Shown: positions 34,869 through 49,677, counted from the stretch's first letter. The stretch: 64,000 bases of DNA from Ipomoea triloba (GCF_003576645.1 NC_044921.1:26292203-26356202), one strand, 5' to 3'. The notes: generated from the letters alone by a model not told the origin. Program-made: numbers and translations.

Positions 34869-37130
34869 GTTTTTTTTTCAATTAATTCCTCTTATAGTTT
34901 TATATAAATGATTGTTTTATTTATTGTTATTAAAACGCACAATTAAATATATAGTTTCAAACCAATATATATAAAGAAAACATGTGCATATGCATGTGTA
35001 TATAACTATATATACATACACATTTATGCATTATTGCATTTCTCATAGTTAATCATTAAGTGAAAGACTATTTCTTGTTTTATTTTATTTGTGAATTATT
35101 TGATGGAGTTCATTATAAAAGTTGACCATATTGGATAGTTTTCTACTAAAAAAAAAAAAAAAGAAGAAGAAGGAGGCCCAGCAAGATCTAAACATTACTC
35201 ATAAAGTGGTTAAGGCCCAGATATAAATCCATTGAAGCAAACTGGGCCGGGCCCAAGAGTTTACATCAAAGTTTATGCTGTCAGGATATCCTGGGCCAAG
35301 AAACTCTTCCATAGAAGTAACAATTTGTATGATTATATTTTAATTAGAGTTAGTTTCATTTTTTTATCGTTCTTCTAGATTTACAGGCGTCATTTCATTT
35401 TTAGTTTTTTTTTTAAAATATCTTCTTTACGATAGCATGATCATTTTTGGTCCTTTATTAACAAAATCATTTAAATTTCTTTAAATACAATGACATTTCG
35501 ATCTTCAAATAGGAATTTTTTCAAAAAAAAAAAGTAAAAAAAAAAAAGGGCCAACTCATCCACTTTGTAACCTTAATTGAGTTGGCAGGGGAGCTAGCTT
35601 GCTTGATAGCTATGCATAAAATTCTTAGTTCAATTTTTTGTAAGAATTGTTGAATCTTAACATGCTTTTCAGTGACTTATTTTATTCAATTATAAATTAT
35701 AGGTGATTCTCAAATATCAAAAACAACAACAATAATAATGGAATGATGCATACAAAGTAAATTGATAGTGACAAGCACGTTTGGTTTATTTAATAATAAT
35801 GATTTGTCACTCCACACTAATTCAGATTACAGTATTGGAATATATCAAAAGGGCGCCCATCATCACTTGCCCTCTTCAATCCAATCTGCCATGCTTTTAC
35901 CTAACCACTTTGACATTCTTTAATCCTCACCTACTTTACCCCACCACCCTACAATTCAATTCCATTTAGAATTCAATATTGAGTCTTAGATTAAGTGTTT
36001 ATCGTTATAACAAGTAATATAATGAAATGTAACTTTATTTCTTCTTACTTACATAACAACAAATGTCATGTTTTGATTGTGAAATGTTGGACTTGACCCT
36101 TAAATCAAACATCCGTTCAACCGTATTGGCAGCCACAGGGTAGTAGTTCATTTTTGCTGATACCACTGACTCGGCCTTATAATTTACTTGGTTTTTATTA
36201 CAATATAATCTTAAGACTAGTTAAGTTATCTGCGTGGGCACTACACATTTATACCCTATCTAAAAGATCACTGAATCATCGTAATTTACTCATTCATAAT
36301 CTTGGAGGAGTCCTAGGGCCGAGTGACTTCTCCTCGGCGTGCATTAATTATGGGAAGGCAGAGAAAGACATGACTACATAAGTGGGCCTATTGGGGGTTG
36401 ATAAAAAACGAATGTTTCTACTAAAGTTGATTAGCAATTTTGTGCTCCTACAGTTGTCTCTTCTTTTGTGTTGTTGCAATTATACATTCCATGTCTTTTA
36501 TTGCGTGCTCCAATTCCTCTCATGTCAAAATCTCCAATAACCCAATTAACTACCACTATGCACTATTAGGGGATATATGCTTGAGACACTGACACTAACA
36601 TTCATGTGATCGAGTTGACATTTAAAATCTGATCTACCTTATGAATATAATTAAGATTTTATATGACTAGTAGTACCAGAAATAGTTAAATTGTTACACT
36701 TTTGATAGATTCATTAGTACATAAAAATTTTATATGGCGAATTGAATATATAGTGATCGATCCACTGAGTTTTGTATTTGTTTAGCATGCAATGGCACAG
36801 TTGAAGTGGCCCCAATTGCAAAGATGTGATCTGAAGCTTAAAAAGTTGTCCACCTGAACTCAAGATTGATTGATGAAATTAAACTGCGTAACTAACATTT
36901 GCACATCAAGATAGATCGAAATGGAGTGTAGGGCTTTGGGACAAAGGGGACAGCACATTATCTGGATTGACACTATGGATAACCTTTGATATGATGATAC
37001 ACCATTCTTATTAATCACAATACTTGCTATTCCATCACGTTACGTTATGTTAATTACGTTACGTACAATGACACATGCATGTATTCAACCATGAATATAT
37101 ATATTCATGCAACCACTTGTGTGTGTCTAT
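34869..37130. other. Intergenic, AT-rich
   Basis: Nothing supported. Simple A/T runs and short unsupported reading frames (35781-35969, 36154-36381). Confidence 0.5.
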
Positions 37131-37131
37131 A

Positions 37132-37132
<1 letters not shown>

Positions 37133-37166
<34 letters not shown>
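37133..37166. repeat. (AT)n microsatellite
   Basis: About 17 AT dinucleotides immediately before the repeat block at 37.17 kb. Confidence 0.95.
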
Positions 37167-37168
<2 letters not shown>

Positions 37169-37249
37169 GCACGCTTTAATGCGAACGATCGCCCAGGAGA
37201 AAAATAAGAACCATTTACAGAATCAGGTGTAATTTTTTCGTAAATAACT

Positions 37250-37880
37250 CGAAATTTTGGTGCACCCTCATTGTGTTCTAAGTTCACTCACAATAGCCAC
37301 AAGTTGGTCAGCAACGTTACCGCAACCACTTTTGTTTATAGCGTTCGCCGTTCCCGCAACCACTTTTGTTTATAGCGTTCGTGGAGGCAAACCGAGGCCC
37401 CCGCGTTCGCCGCCACTTTTGTTTATAGCGTTCGCCGTTCCCGCAACCACTTTTGTTTATAGCGTTCGTGGAGGCAAACCGAGGCCCCCGCGTTCGCCGG
37501 TAACCAACGTTCCCGCAACCACTTTTGTTTATAGCATTCGTGGAGGCAAACCGAGGCCACCCGACCTCGAATAGGGGGGGGGGGCTTAGCTCTGGGTCCT
37601 CCCTGCTTGCGGAAATGAATGGGTTGAACTTTTGGTGCACCCTCATTGTGTTCTAAGTTCACTCACAATAGCCATATCCTCGTTATGTGCACTCTTAGTA
37701 TTGAACAAATAGTTTTACCACCCGGCCTCGAATAGGAGGGGGCTTAGCTCTCTGGATCCCTTGCAGAAATGAATGGGTTGAACTTTTGGTGCACCCTCAT
37801 TGTGTTCTAAGTATAGGAGGGGGCTTAGCTCTGGATCCTCCCTGCTTGCAGAAATGAATGGGTTGAACTTTTGGTGTACC
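37250..37880. repeat. Complex nested tandem repeat block
   Basis: Unit A (ttcccgcaaccacttttgtt, continuing tatagcgttcgtggaggcaa and accgaggcccccgcgttcgc) occurs about four times between 37310 and 37560, some truncated. Unit B (gaacttttggtgcaccctca, continuing ttgtgttctaagttcactca) occurs near 37255, 37627 and 37778. Unit C (gggggcttagctct, ggatcctccctgcttgc, agaaatgaatgggtt) occurs near 37575, 37738 and 37818. The A units are GC-rich compared with their surroundings. Parent element unknown. Confidence 0.8.
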
Positions 37881-37889
37881 AAAATAACG

Positions 37890-38253
<364 letters not shown>

Positions 38254-38791
38254 NNNNNNNNNNNNNNNNNNNNNNNNNNNNNNNNNNNNNNNNNNNNNNN
38301 NNNNNNNNNNNNNNNNNNNNNNNNNNNNNNNNNNNNNNNNNNNNNNNNNNNNNNNNNNNNNNNNNNNNNNNNNNNNNNNNNNNNNNNNNNNNNNNNNNNN
38401 NNNNNNNNNNNNNNNNNNNNNNNNNNNNNNNNNNNNNNNNNNNNNNNNNNNNNNNNNNNNNNNNNNNNNNNNNNNNNNNNNNNNNNNNNNNNNNNNNNNN
38501 NNNNNNNNNNNNNNNNNNNNNNNNNNNNNNNNNNNNNNNNNNNNNNNNNNNNNNNNNNNNNNNNNNNNNNNNNNNNNNNNNNNNNNNNNNNNNNNNNNNN
38601 NNNNNNNNNNNNNNNNNNNNNNNNNNNNNNNNNNNNNNNNNNNNNNNNNNNNNNNNNNNNNNNNNNNNNNNNNNNNNNNNNNNNNNNNNNNNNNNNNNNN
38701 NNNNNNNNNNNNNNNNNNNNNNNNNNNNNNNNNNNNNNNNNNNNNNNNNNNNNNNNNNNNNNNNNNNNNNNNNNNNNNNNNNNNNNNNNNN
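38254..38791. other. Assembly gap, 538 Ns
   Basis: Unsequenced. It separates rbcL fragment A from the rbcL promoter and fragment B. Its true length is unknown and could differ greatly from 538. Open frames drawn across it are meaningless. Confidence 0.99.
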
Positions 38792-38812
38792 AGGTTAAAA
38801 ATCAAAATTGGG

Positions 38813-38842
38813 TTGCGCTATATATATGAAAGAGTATACAAT
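38813..38842 (+). promoter_or_regulatory. Plastid rbcL promoter carried in the insertion
   Basis: A bacterial-type -35 TTGCGC (38813-38818) and -10 TACAAT (38837-38842) are 18 bases apart, the known layout of the plastid rbcL promoter. The rbcL leader follows to the Shine-Dalgarno-like gggaggg before the ATG at 39039. It should be silent in a nuclear context. Confidence 0.85.
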
Positions 38843-39014
38843 AATGATGTATTTGGAAAATCAAATACCTTGGTCGTCTAATAATCAAACATTCTGATTA
38901 GTTGATAATATTAGTATTAGGATTAGGTGGGAATTTTGTGAAAGATTCCTGTGATCAAGTCTCATTAACGACGAATTCATGTCGAGTAGACCTTGTTGTT
39001 GTGATAATTCTTAA

Positions 39015-39614
<600 letters not shown>

Positions 39615-41505
39615 TTGACTTCATATATATATTGAACAATTTGTTCTGTCAAGTGTATACAAGTGAGTGCACTATTACATGTAATGAATGTACTTTCAAT
39701 TATTCACGAATGCACATGAGTACATGACTACTAGTTCTCATATGATACTATTATAGAGTTAATTTCAGGAATGGCTTATTGAATATTAATATTTATCAAT
39801 TTTTAATTTTTATCATTGACTTTCAATTTGACCACGAATGGTCATTTATCAAAGTTCATCATTAACTTTCATTTTGATCATAAATGATCCATCACTATTG
39901 ATTTTAATTTGTTTAAAAGTTTGGTCCTCCAATTGAATATCAAATTTTTTTGTTAAATACTATTGACCATGGTACATGTAGTTTTCTCAAACTACTGAAG
40001 CCCAACAAAGTTAACATTGCCCCCACTGAGGCTCGAACCCATGACATCCTACTTGGGAGAATCACTTCATGCCGCTTGACCACAAGGCCTTTGGCATTAA
40101 ATATCAATTTAGTAAACATTAAATTTAATAGTAATAATGTAAAATTTTGGTGTTTTCACATTCCACTAATGATGAACTCAATGTATTAATTAGTTTATGA
40201 ATCCAATCCGCATTCTTCGATAACTTTTAAAAAATCAATAAAAAAAACTAAATTTTAAATATAAATCGTAAATGCTAAACCTTAAACAATAAAAAAAATT
40301 GTGAATTCTTAAACCAAAAAAAGTCATACATAAAAATCTAGACCCTAAGTGCACTGAACTTTCATATTTTACAAGTGCCAATTTTTAATACTAAGCATTC
40401 ATTCCCGAAAAATTTAATTCAGTGGATTTGTAGCTTTACTTAAGAGCCAGGCCACCACATGCATGCTGTTGCAAGACATTTGTTGTGTCATTAAGCAATG
40501 TGTACGGTATACTGTTTAATTTATATCACGTTATGGAGAATAAATTTAGAGAGAAATGTTGAATATAATTATGTTAGAATTAAGTGATTAATTACTAAAC
40601 AATAACTTTGTAGTCAAGTGGCATGAAGTTACTGTTTCAAATGGGTACTGAACATAGAAAGTGTCCAACATGCCTATACAATACTTGAATTTACAAAGTA
40701 GATATTACATACATAATTGGTTCTCATCTTTTAGAAATTGTGAGTACAATAAGAGTATTTGTCAATACAATCATCACTTGAGCTAACATGATCGAGGTAA
40801 TACTACATAAATTCATACTAAATTAAAATTAAATGAGGATATGATTCAGATTAACAAATAGAATGCTTAAAAATGGAGTTCCAACCAAAATATAATAACG
40901 ACTTAAAACTGGTTAATTAAGTTATGTGAATGTATATATAGAGAAAGTACATGGTGTAAATTGGTATAGGTGGCTCTTGCATATGATACAATCCAAAAAG
41001 CTTTAGAGTATGGTTTATACAGAATGTAATGGAAATTCGTACTGTACAAATCTCAAACATTTTCTACTTACACATTCAATTGTACCCAATACAAAAAAAA
41101 ACACAAATACCAATCTTCATCTTATTCTACAATATTAAAAAGGTGTCATAAAAATATAAAAATTAAAAGAGATATAATATTTTCATAATTGTTGGGAACA
41201 ATTTGCAAAACCCTAGAAGAACAGGAAAAACATTGTGATAAACTTTTTTGTTTTAAGAAGGGGGAATAATTTTGTACAAGCAAAATAACATTCATGCACA
41301 ATCCAATTAAGCACCAACTACAAATGTACGATAATAAACTCGATCACATACAATGAATCTAAGGATTCCATTATCCATTAACGTACCTTCAAACCGCTTA
41401 ACATCTTCCCATCCCATGATTCTAAGGTTTTAATAATTTTGGATCAACCAATTCAGAATTGATGAAACAAATCAAATATTTCAAAAACAAAATGGCAAAC
41501 ACCGC
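39615..41505. other. Intergenic with a SINE
   Basis: Holds the family-1 SINE at 39960-40098 and perhaps a fragment of the same family at about 40605-40680 (tagtcaagtggcatgaagtt). Otherwise AT-rich with no gene. Confidence 0.5.
39960..40098 (-). mobile_element. tRNA-derived SINE, family 1
   Basis: On the minus strand it starts GCCAAAGGCCTTGTGGTCAA, then GCGGCATGAAGTGATTCTCC, with a B-box-like GGGTTCGAGCCTCAGTGGGG. Short flanking ttaaata direct repeats may be the target duplication. Confidence 0.75.
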
Positions 41506-41754
41506 CTAGCAGCTTTGCTCTTCCCTTCTGTGGAAATTCCGGTGGCAGCCGCAGGCGGCGCAGGTGAGGGCGGCGGTGGTCCCCTCTTCGCCGCTGGCCA
41601 TGAATTCCCGGCACCCGTCCACCGCGTAGCCGCCGAGGTTGGCCGCGTGGTTCCTTTGACATTCCACGTACCGAACGTTGTTGTTGGTCGTGCCCGGAGC
41701 TCCGGTGTTCCTTCTCGTCATGTCTCTCCTCACAACCACCTTCGTCTTCTTCAT
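41506..41754 (-). CDS. Mini zinc finger (MIF) protein
   Basis: Intronless 82-residue protein made almost entirely of a ZF-HD zinc finger: [52 protein letters not shown], with the conserved Cys/His ligands. It lacks the homeodomain of ZHD proteins. MIF proteins pair with ZHD factors and block their nuclear entry or DNA binding, and influence hormone responses and floral meristem termination. Start is [11 protein letters not shown], the usual N-terminus. The GC-rich coding stretch stands out from its AT-rich flanks. The opposite-strand open frame is a shadow. Confidence 0.95.
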   Translation of the reverse strand: MKKTKVVVRRDMTRRNTGAPGTTNNNVRYVECQRNHAANLGGYAVDGCREFMASGEEGTTAALTCAACGCHRNFHRREEQSC

Positions 41755-44659
41755 CCTTTATCACCTTCAGTTCTTATCAGAGATTGATAACAAATACTCC
41801 CCAAGAAACTCAGTTCAATGGAAGCTAAGCTCAAATTGTGAATGGTGGCTTCCACAAACTTATACCCAACCCTAGCTTGCTAGCTAGCTTATACACATGT
41901 CAATTTTAAAGTATTACATTATCATTAAAAACTATTACACACATCACGTGAGATACAGCTTTACACGTGATCAACTTATTCTGATTTTTTTTATTACAGC
42001 CACTATAGGAGAGCGTGCACTTAGCTGAATCTGATTTATGAGGATGGCTGTCTTACAACTGGTCAACTGATTCTGATTTTTTGTTGGGTGACAAAAAAAT
42101 CTACAATTACTACTGAAAAGTGTGCACTGGGCTGATTGTGATTTCTGATGATATTAAAACAAGTTAAAGTCAGAAAGATAATCAATTAGAACATACACAA
42201 GAAAAGAGTAATGAGAGATATAATTAATAATAGTGATTAGAAGTGATTGCTCAACTACCTGAGAGCAGAGAGGTGTGATCAATCTTGTAGGATATTGAGA
42301 ACAGAAAAGAATGGTAGGTGATTAGTGTGTGAATTAGACAGGTCTGTCTAGCTTAAGCTGATATATGCCTGATGGGAAAGCTTTGCTTTGCTTTGCTTTA
42401 ATGGCAGAAGAAGAAAAGTGATTGATTTTGCCCCCGCCCATGTGAGGGTCCTCCACCCTCCATCCATCACATTACTATAAGCTGGTTTTAATATTATATT
42501 AAGCAATTATTAGCATCTAAAGTCAAAACTCTGTCAACACCACTTCTAGCTAAGTTCAGTTTAACTAATTAATCATACCCCACTAACTTAAGGCCCCTAA
42601 TAATTGTAATTTTTTTTTTTTTGAAAATATATACCCTAATAATTGTATATAAGATATTACAGAATCCAAAAATAACAGAAGCATATTCGAACTGTATTAC
42701 GTGATTAAGTGATTGCTACTAAAATAAAACTTATAAAGCTATTTTGAATTAATTGAACATATACTAATTGAGGTATACCTAGATCAAGGCTTCATGCATG
42801 CATCATAGATTGTATATGTGGAAGTTCAACACTAGATATTCTCTACCAATTAATAAATAATGAAAAATACTTCCAACCCAGCCTTACAATTATAATTTCC
42901 TATTATTTACATGATTAAAAAGAAAAATTATTTATTTTCATTATGGATTACTAGTGAATTAGCTAACCCATGATGGATTAATAAGGAATAAACATATCCA
43001 TTAAAAGATATAAATACTATACTCCATATTAGTTAGTATTTCTGATTTTGTTAAAATTAAAGAGTAATACTATTATCCTTTAACTATATATTTCTTGATT
43101 TTGCCTTCTAATATTAACCCTGTGAAATAGCAATACCATACGATTCTTTTTATTCATTGACTATGATTAGCCAACCCACCCAATCCTAACACTTATTAAT
43201 TAAATATTAAATGAACTAACCAAATATTATCACGTAAGAAGATTAAATCAGGAATGGAATGTAGCACTATTCATAGAGAAAGTGATAATTGTATGATCTA
43301 AATAATATATAATCTAGCAAAAGTCAACACTAGAATGAATGAGTAGGAGTCTATATATTAACATTAGAGTTTTCATATTCAAATTTCTTATCATACATAA
43401 TATAATATGTGTTGTTGTTAGGCTTTCTAATCAAGTTTCTTTAATAGATATTAAAATATAATGTGAAGGGTTTCATTAGATTTGATTAATTGCTAGACCA
43501 AAGATCTCTTTAACATTATCAAACAATTGTTGAACTAACATTATATTATTACATAGCACGAACTCAATCTAAAAGAAATATTCTTAATGTAAACTAATTC
43601 ATTGAAAGAATTGAAATTCTAACTCGTTGTTTCATAAAAATTAGTAACAAAGTGGATATTTGATTCAAATGTTATGAACTACTCAAAGATGAAGTCAATC
43701 ACAAATGTAATTAAGATGATACAAAGCTTCATAGATCACTAGCTAGCTTAGCTAGATTGCATGAATGTTATTTCTTTTTCTTAATAATGATTACAACTCA
43801 ATCACAATTATTAGGTTACTATATATATATTCAAGATTTCATTATTTGGTAATATATACATATATACAATATAGCCTATTATTTAATTTGTTGTGGTCGA
43901 TCGTCAATACTATTATTATATGTAATTACGTATTCTTGCATGTGAGATACATCACACCCTACCTGCTCTAATTGATCGATATACAATATGCGTCGACTCA
44001 CAATTATTTGGTTTGCTTTTCTTCTTTGTTTTGGACACATGTGTACATGTGTATATGCATGCATTAATATATATATATATATATGTTGGATAGATATTTA
44101 GACATTCAAGTCCAGCATTTTATCATTGAAGCATGATGTTAATAGCTGCTACTACGTAAGTATAATAAAATAAGACTGTGCTGCTGTGCATTTAGGATTG
44201 GTTATAATTTTTAGTTTAGTGGTAAGTGTTTAATCCTGACATAAAATATTACTCCGTATATTTTAATATTAAGAAAATGCATGGTAATATAATTATAGCT
44301 TCGATCAAGTTGTACTATAATTAATACTCCCAACACAAGTAGTGGGATTAGGTTTCCTCGTAGGATATCACATGTAGCTGGCAAACATCCTTGACTACAC
44401 CCACTTCATTAATTTAGGATCATTAACTTAAAACGTAACCCACCGAGGAAAGAGGATCGGAGTATGTAATCTTATTGCCTTTAGGGAGATTTTGAGTTGC
44501 AAAGTAAAGCCACAATGTGTGCAGCTTGTTGAGGAATCTAATCCCACTTTTGATCTTCTCATTGATTTATTAAGGATTTGTTGTCTCCAGGGTTTGCCAT
44601 GATATAAATAGACAACATAATAGAACTATTCCTTACCCTTTTTCTGCCCAAATTTTACT
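41755..44659. other. Intergenic, AT-rich
   Basis: MIF promoter/leader region and long AT-rich spacer. A diverged pair of segments near 41965-42030 and 42065-42145 share 'tga(t)caact(g)attctgatttttt'. No gene seen. Confidence 0.5.
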
Positions 44660-45023
44660 GTGGACCGCGGTCTACCAAGCATTGTGATTCAAGTGACAAA
44701 ACGACGTCGTTTTGTTTAATGAAAACAGACGGATGAAATGGCCTCCGTTCCACACAACTGCAGTTCCCTTTCAACACAACTGCAGTATCAGTTCAACACA
44801 ATTGCAATTCCAGACGGATGAAACAGTCTCAACACAACTGCAGTATCAGTTCAATACAACTACAGTTCCAGACGGATGAAACAGCATCCGTTCCGCGCAA
44901 TTGCAGTTCCCTTTCAACACAACTGCAGTATCAGTTCAACACAACTGTAGTATTAGTTACGGAGATTTGCGGGAGCCGTTTCTCCACTTATTGAAACGAC
45001 GTCGTTTTGTGACCATGGTCCAC
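44660..45023. mobile_element. Small inverted-repeat element with CAACTGCAG tandem units
   Basis: Ends gtggaccgcggtc (44660-44672) and its inverted match 45011-45023 (gtggaccatggtc, 11 of 13). Just inside each end is a copy of the self-complementary caaaacgacgtcgttttg (44697-44714; 44993-45010). Between them are repeats of acggatgaaa and caacacaactgcagtatcag. No reading frame. It resembles a MITE. Confidence 0.7.
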
Positions 45024-45218
45024 GATACAACGACTGCTTTTTCTGGCTGACACGTCCGCGATGACCTGAGGAACATGTCAACTTTAATTGAATTGCATTT
45101 TAGATGGTTGAAGGACCTAATTATATATTTTTAAAGTTAAATAACTTAATTGTATTTTTGTCTGTAATTCAGTAACTGATTTGAACCTTTTTCCAAAAAC
45201 CAATTGAGAGCATGAATA

Positions 45219-45340
45219 AGCCCAATTAGTACGGGCCTTCTCTAAAGCATTACGGCCCAAGCCCAAGCACAAGATTTGATACCCGAAACCCAACTCTGAA
45301 ACGGGTTGGGCGTTTTCAAAGTTCAAACTCCCTAGGGTTT
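45219..45340 (+). promoter_or_regulatory. Site II and telo-box promoter elements of the eL34 gene
   Basis: RGCCCA motifs (TGGGCY on the other strand) at 45219-45224, 45254-45259 and 45260-45265, and a telo-box core AGGGTTT at 45334-45340, lie 95-217 bases before the start codon. This is the usual plant ribosomal-protein promoter pattern. Confidence 0.7.
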
Positions 45341-45435
45341 TAGTCTCTTCCCTTTACACTTCATAGTTAACCTGCTCCCTAGCCTCCTCTCTTCAGCTTC
45401 TATCCGTATTGAGGAGGCCGGAAAGAGTTCCGAAG

Positions 45436-46453
<1,018 letters not shown>

Positions 46454-47031
46454 AATTGCGATACTTAGAATTCAGTTTACCTGTTTAAGAAAATTTTAGG
46501 CATTGAGATTGTTACAAATTTTGCACAACCAAGTGGTGGTTGCAATACTATCCAATTTGCTTTTCTGTTAGGAAGAACTATATATTACCTGTCATACTAA
46601 GTTAAATGGTTTGATGCTGTGATGCTTTTGTTAATTTTATCCCACAATTTTCCGTCATCTTGATTTTGATTTCCCCAAAACTTTGCCATGTTTTCTTTAT
46701 TTTGGTGGAAAAAAGGATGCATTTTTATTAAATATATAAGTGGAATATCCAGTCTCTTCAAAGAAGGGCTTACCCCACCAAGATGATCAAGATGGGTAAT
46801 AGCTAATCTGCTTGTTTTCTGTTAAATACTTAAATGTATGTTCAACTGATTGTATAAAAATTAAGCAATGCATAATCAAATTAATGCCAAACTTAATCTC
46901 AAAATGTAGGCCACATGACAGAAATTTTTGACAAACTTGTATTAAAATGGAATTCATGGCCTTATTACAAGCAAAATGATGGATAGCAGCCAACTCCAAT
47001 CACATAGAGTGACTGTTTCAGTAGCATATGC
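46454..47031. other. 3' flanks of eL34 and the first GST
   Basis: Convergent gene ends. No other feature seen. Confidence 0.5.
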
Positions 47032-47815
47032 TCAATTGGCTTCAAACTTGACACCCTTTTCTTTGAGCATTTGAAGAAGTGCAACGACCTTTTCATAGGG
47101 CGGAGCGATTTCTTGGATGAGAGGCAGCTCAAGCAAACTATTCACCCATGAGTACATCAATGGATTCCTCTCTGGGTCAAGAATCTTCACACCCAGGACT
47201 TGTTCTTGTGCCTTGTAGGCTCCGAGAGTGGGAACTATCAAAACATCGAGAAGTCCCAAGTTCCTGCCTTGAGCCCTTGGATCACCACCTGGAAATAAAT
47301 CCTTGATTCCATCTTCCAGCACTTTCAGTTTCTCATAAAACTCATCACAGGCTTTGGTTAACTCTTCCCCTTCACTGTTAAAGATCTTGGACATGCTGGT
47401 GAAAACCTGCTAGCATTAGTGCAAAAGAACAGTTCATTAGCATAAGAGATGGTCCAATTAAATTGAACATGAGCATAAGGTTTAGTTCATTACTCACCTT
47501 TTGGATGTAATCAGCCCAGAATCTAACCCTGGCTCTTTCATAGGGCTCCTCTGGCAGTATCCGAGGACCTTCGTTCCACACTTCATCGATGTATTCAACA
47601 ATGAGGAGTGATTCTGAGATTGGTTTTCCATTGTGGACGAGCACCGGGACTTTCTTGTAAACAGGATTGTATTTCAGGAGCAAGGGGCTCTTGTTGCTCA
47701 GATCTTCTTCAACATACTCAAAAGGTATGGCTTTGAGTTTAAGAGCAATTTCCACTCTCTTCACATATGGGCTTGCCCACATCCCATGCAGGATTACTTT
47801 GCTCTCATCCCCCAT
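47032..47815 (-). CDS. Tau-class glutathione S-transferase, copy 1
   Basis: Two exons (47815-47498 and 47406-47032), phase-0 intron at the position usual for GSTU genes, giving 230 residues. It conjugates glutathione to electrophiles and stress metabolites in the cytosol. The N-terminal thioredoxin fold has [20 protein letters not shown] with catalytic Ser15, the cis-Pro motif [13 protein letters not shown] and the glutathione-site [13 protein letters not shown]. The all-alpha C-terminal domain holds [20 protein letters not shown]. The start is MGDESK; an in-frame Met 17 codons upstream exists but would add a tail foreign to the family. It is a tandem partner of the GST at 48.9-49.7 kb. Confidence 0.95.
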
Positions 47816-48879
47816 TGTTTCTGCTCTCTCACTCTTTTGTTTCTGATATTGCTCTGTGATGTTCATGGTTTTATGCTGCTGGGGGGTATTAAATACAGAA
47901 ATCTTGATGTTCCTTGACCTTTGAGCTTTTCTGATGAGGCAATGTGTTTTTTTTTTTCCTTCTTCTGTACTCTTCAAGTATTTAATTCACTGATTTACAT
48001 TGAGACAATATCTAGTCAGTAGTCAACAATTGGCTTCAAATAAAATATATGGGAAACTGATATCTGATTCTTTTTTCAAAGTTTCCTACTTTTAAAATCT
48101 GTTTGGTGTCAGCAATAAGATCATTGACCTTATCTGCAGCCTGTTTCTTGGCTCTCAAGATTGCTGAATAGTTGTAGAGAGGAGGAGGGGATATAGTTGT
48201 CGCAGGAAAAAGTAGAAAACAAGGAAGCTTTTCTGAAAATATTAAGTGCCAGACAGCCATTATAGTCCTTGGATAGTGTTTGACTGCTGATTAAAATAAT
48301 ATTGCAGACAACCTGGTATTCTATATTTTGTTTCTTGATGTTCTAACTGCTTGGTTGACCAGTGCACTGATGTCACTGCACACAATTCAATAGTTTCTTG
48401 GTGCTCAAACTTCAATGCCAATAAACCCCAGATTTTGACTCAGATTTTTGGAACTCCCCCATTGAAAAAAGCATGGACTGCATCAAACTGCAACTAGTTT
48501 ATCAGGAAATTTATTTTAAATGAATTTCATGATTTATGCTAGCTGCCAGGACCTCCAAAGAGATTCTTGAAGTTTCTTGAATTCTTAATTCTTCAGAAAA
48601 GCCAAAAAAAGGTTAGAGAGGAGTTTACCTATACAATACATGATAGTTTTGTCAAGTTCTAGCCATCAGTTTCAATAGGAATCTTAATTCCATCATCACC
48701 AAAAACATTATTTTCCACAATTAATGTTGGAATTAGCATTATTATTTTCCTCACATAGGACCAGTTCGTGTTACATATGTTCCGATTACAGACAATTCAG
48801 CCTTATTACAAGCAGAAACTCATGGAACTAAGAAAACAAGTTGTTTGAAAGACAGTAGCAGGAGGAGGATATACCAAGG
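47816..48879. other. Spacer between tandem GST genes
   Basis: An open frame at 48036-48260 (-) contains LRAKKQAADKVNDLIADTKQ but lacks a recognisable domain and splice partners; not called. Otherwise nothing. Confidence 0.45.
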
Positions 48880-49677
48880 TTAGAGATCTGTTTCATCCCT
48901 CTTGCTCGGCTGTTTGAGAGCGAGCCGTTGCTTAAATCCTTGAAGAAAAGGAACCACCTTTTCGCGAGGAGCAGCCGCCTCTTTGATCACAGGCAGCTCA
49001 ATCAGGCTGTTCACCCATGAATGTAACATGGGATTTCTGTCAGGATCAAGAATCTTCACACCAAACACTTCTTCTTGTACCTTGTATGCCCCAAGTGTTG
49101 GCACAATCATAATATCCAGGAGTCCCAGATTGCTGGACTGGACATTAGTCCTTCCCCCCATTCCATTTTCCAGCACTCTCAGTTTATCATAAAGCTCTTT
49201 GCAGGCGTTTTCTTGGTCCCGAGCTCCAGATGTGAGGACCTTCAATAAGCATTCATACACCTGGACTTAAACCGGTTAGCATTAACACAAACAAGCACAA
49301 TACCAGATGTAAAATGGATTGAAACATAAAGATTAAATCTTTACCTGCTGGATGTAACCAGCCCAGAACTTGATTTGGGATCTTTCATAAGGATCTGCTG
49401 GCAAAAAGTGAGGCTCCTGGCTCCACACTTCATCTATATATTCAAGAATGATGAGTGACTCTGACAGACACTTTCCATTATGCACGAGCACCGGAACCTT
49501 CTTGTAAACCGGATTGTTCTCAAGGAGAAAGGGGCTCTTATTGCTCAAATCTTCTTCTACATACTCAAAAGGAATGCCTTTGATTCTGAGCCCCAATTCA
49601 ACTCTCTTGGCATAAGGGCTGGTCCATGTTCCATACAAAGTTACTGTCTTTTCCTCTCCTCCCACTGTTTGCTCCAT
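48880..49677 (-). CDS. Tau-class glutathione S-transferase, copy 2
   Basis: Two exons (49677-49345 and 49260-48880) with the same phase-0 intron position as copy 1, giving 237 residues. Motifs are [20 protein letters not shown] with catalytic Ser20, [20 protein letters not shown] and [20 protein letters not shown]. Compared with copy 1 the C-terminal helices differ most, where the hydrophobic substrate site lies, so substrate range may differ. It has a longer N-terminus ([10 protein letters not shown]) and a charged tail ([13 protein letters not shown]). The pair arose by local duplication. Confidence 0.95.

Noticed and set aside
41515..41787. 90-codon plus-strand frame opposite the MIF gene
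   Set aside because: Shadow of the conserved zinc-finger coding sequence.
48036..48260. 74-codon minus frame with LRAKKQAADKVNDLIADTKQ
   Set aside because: It looks faintly protein-like, but there is no recognised domain, no splice partner and it sits in a GST spacer. It could be a gene relic.
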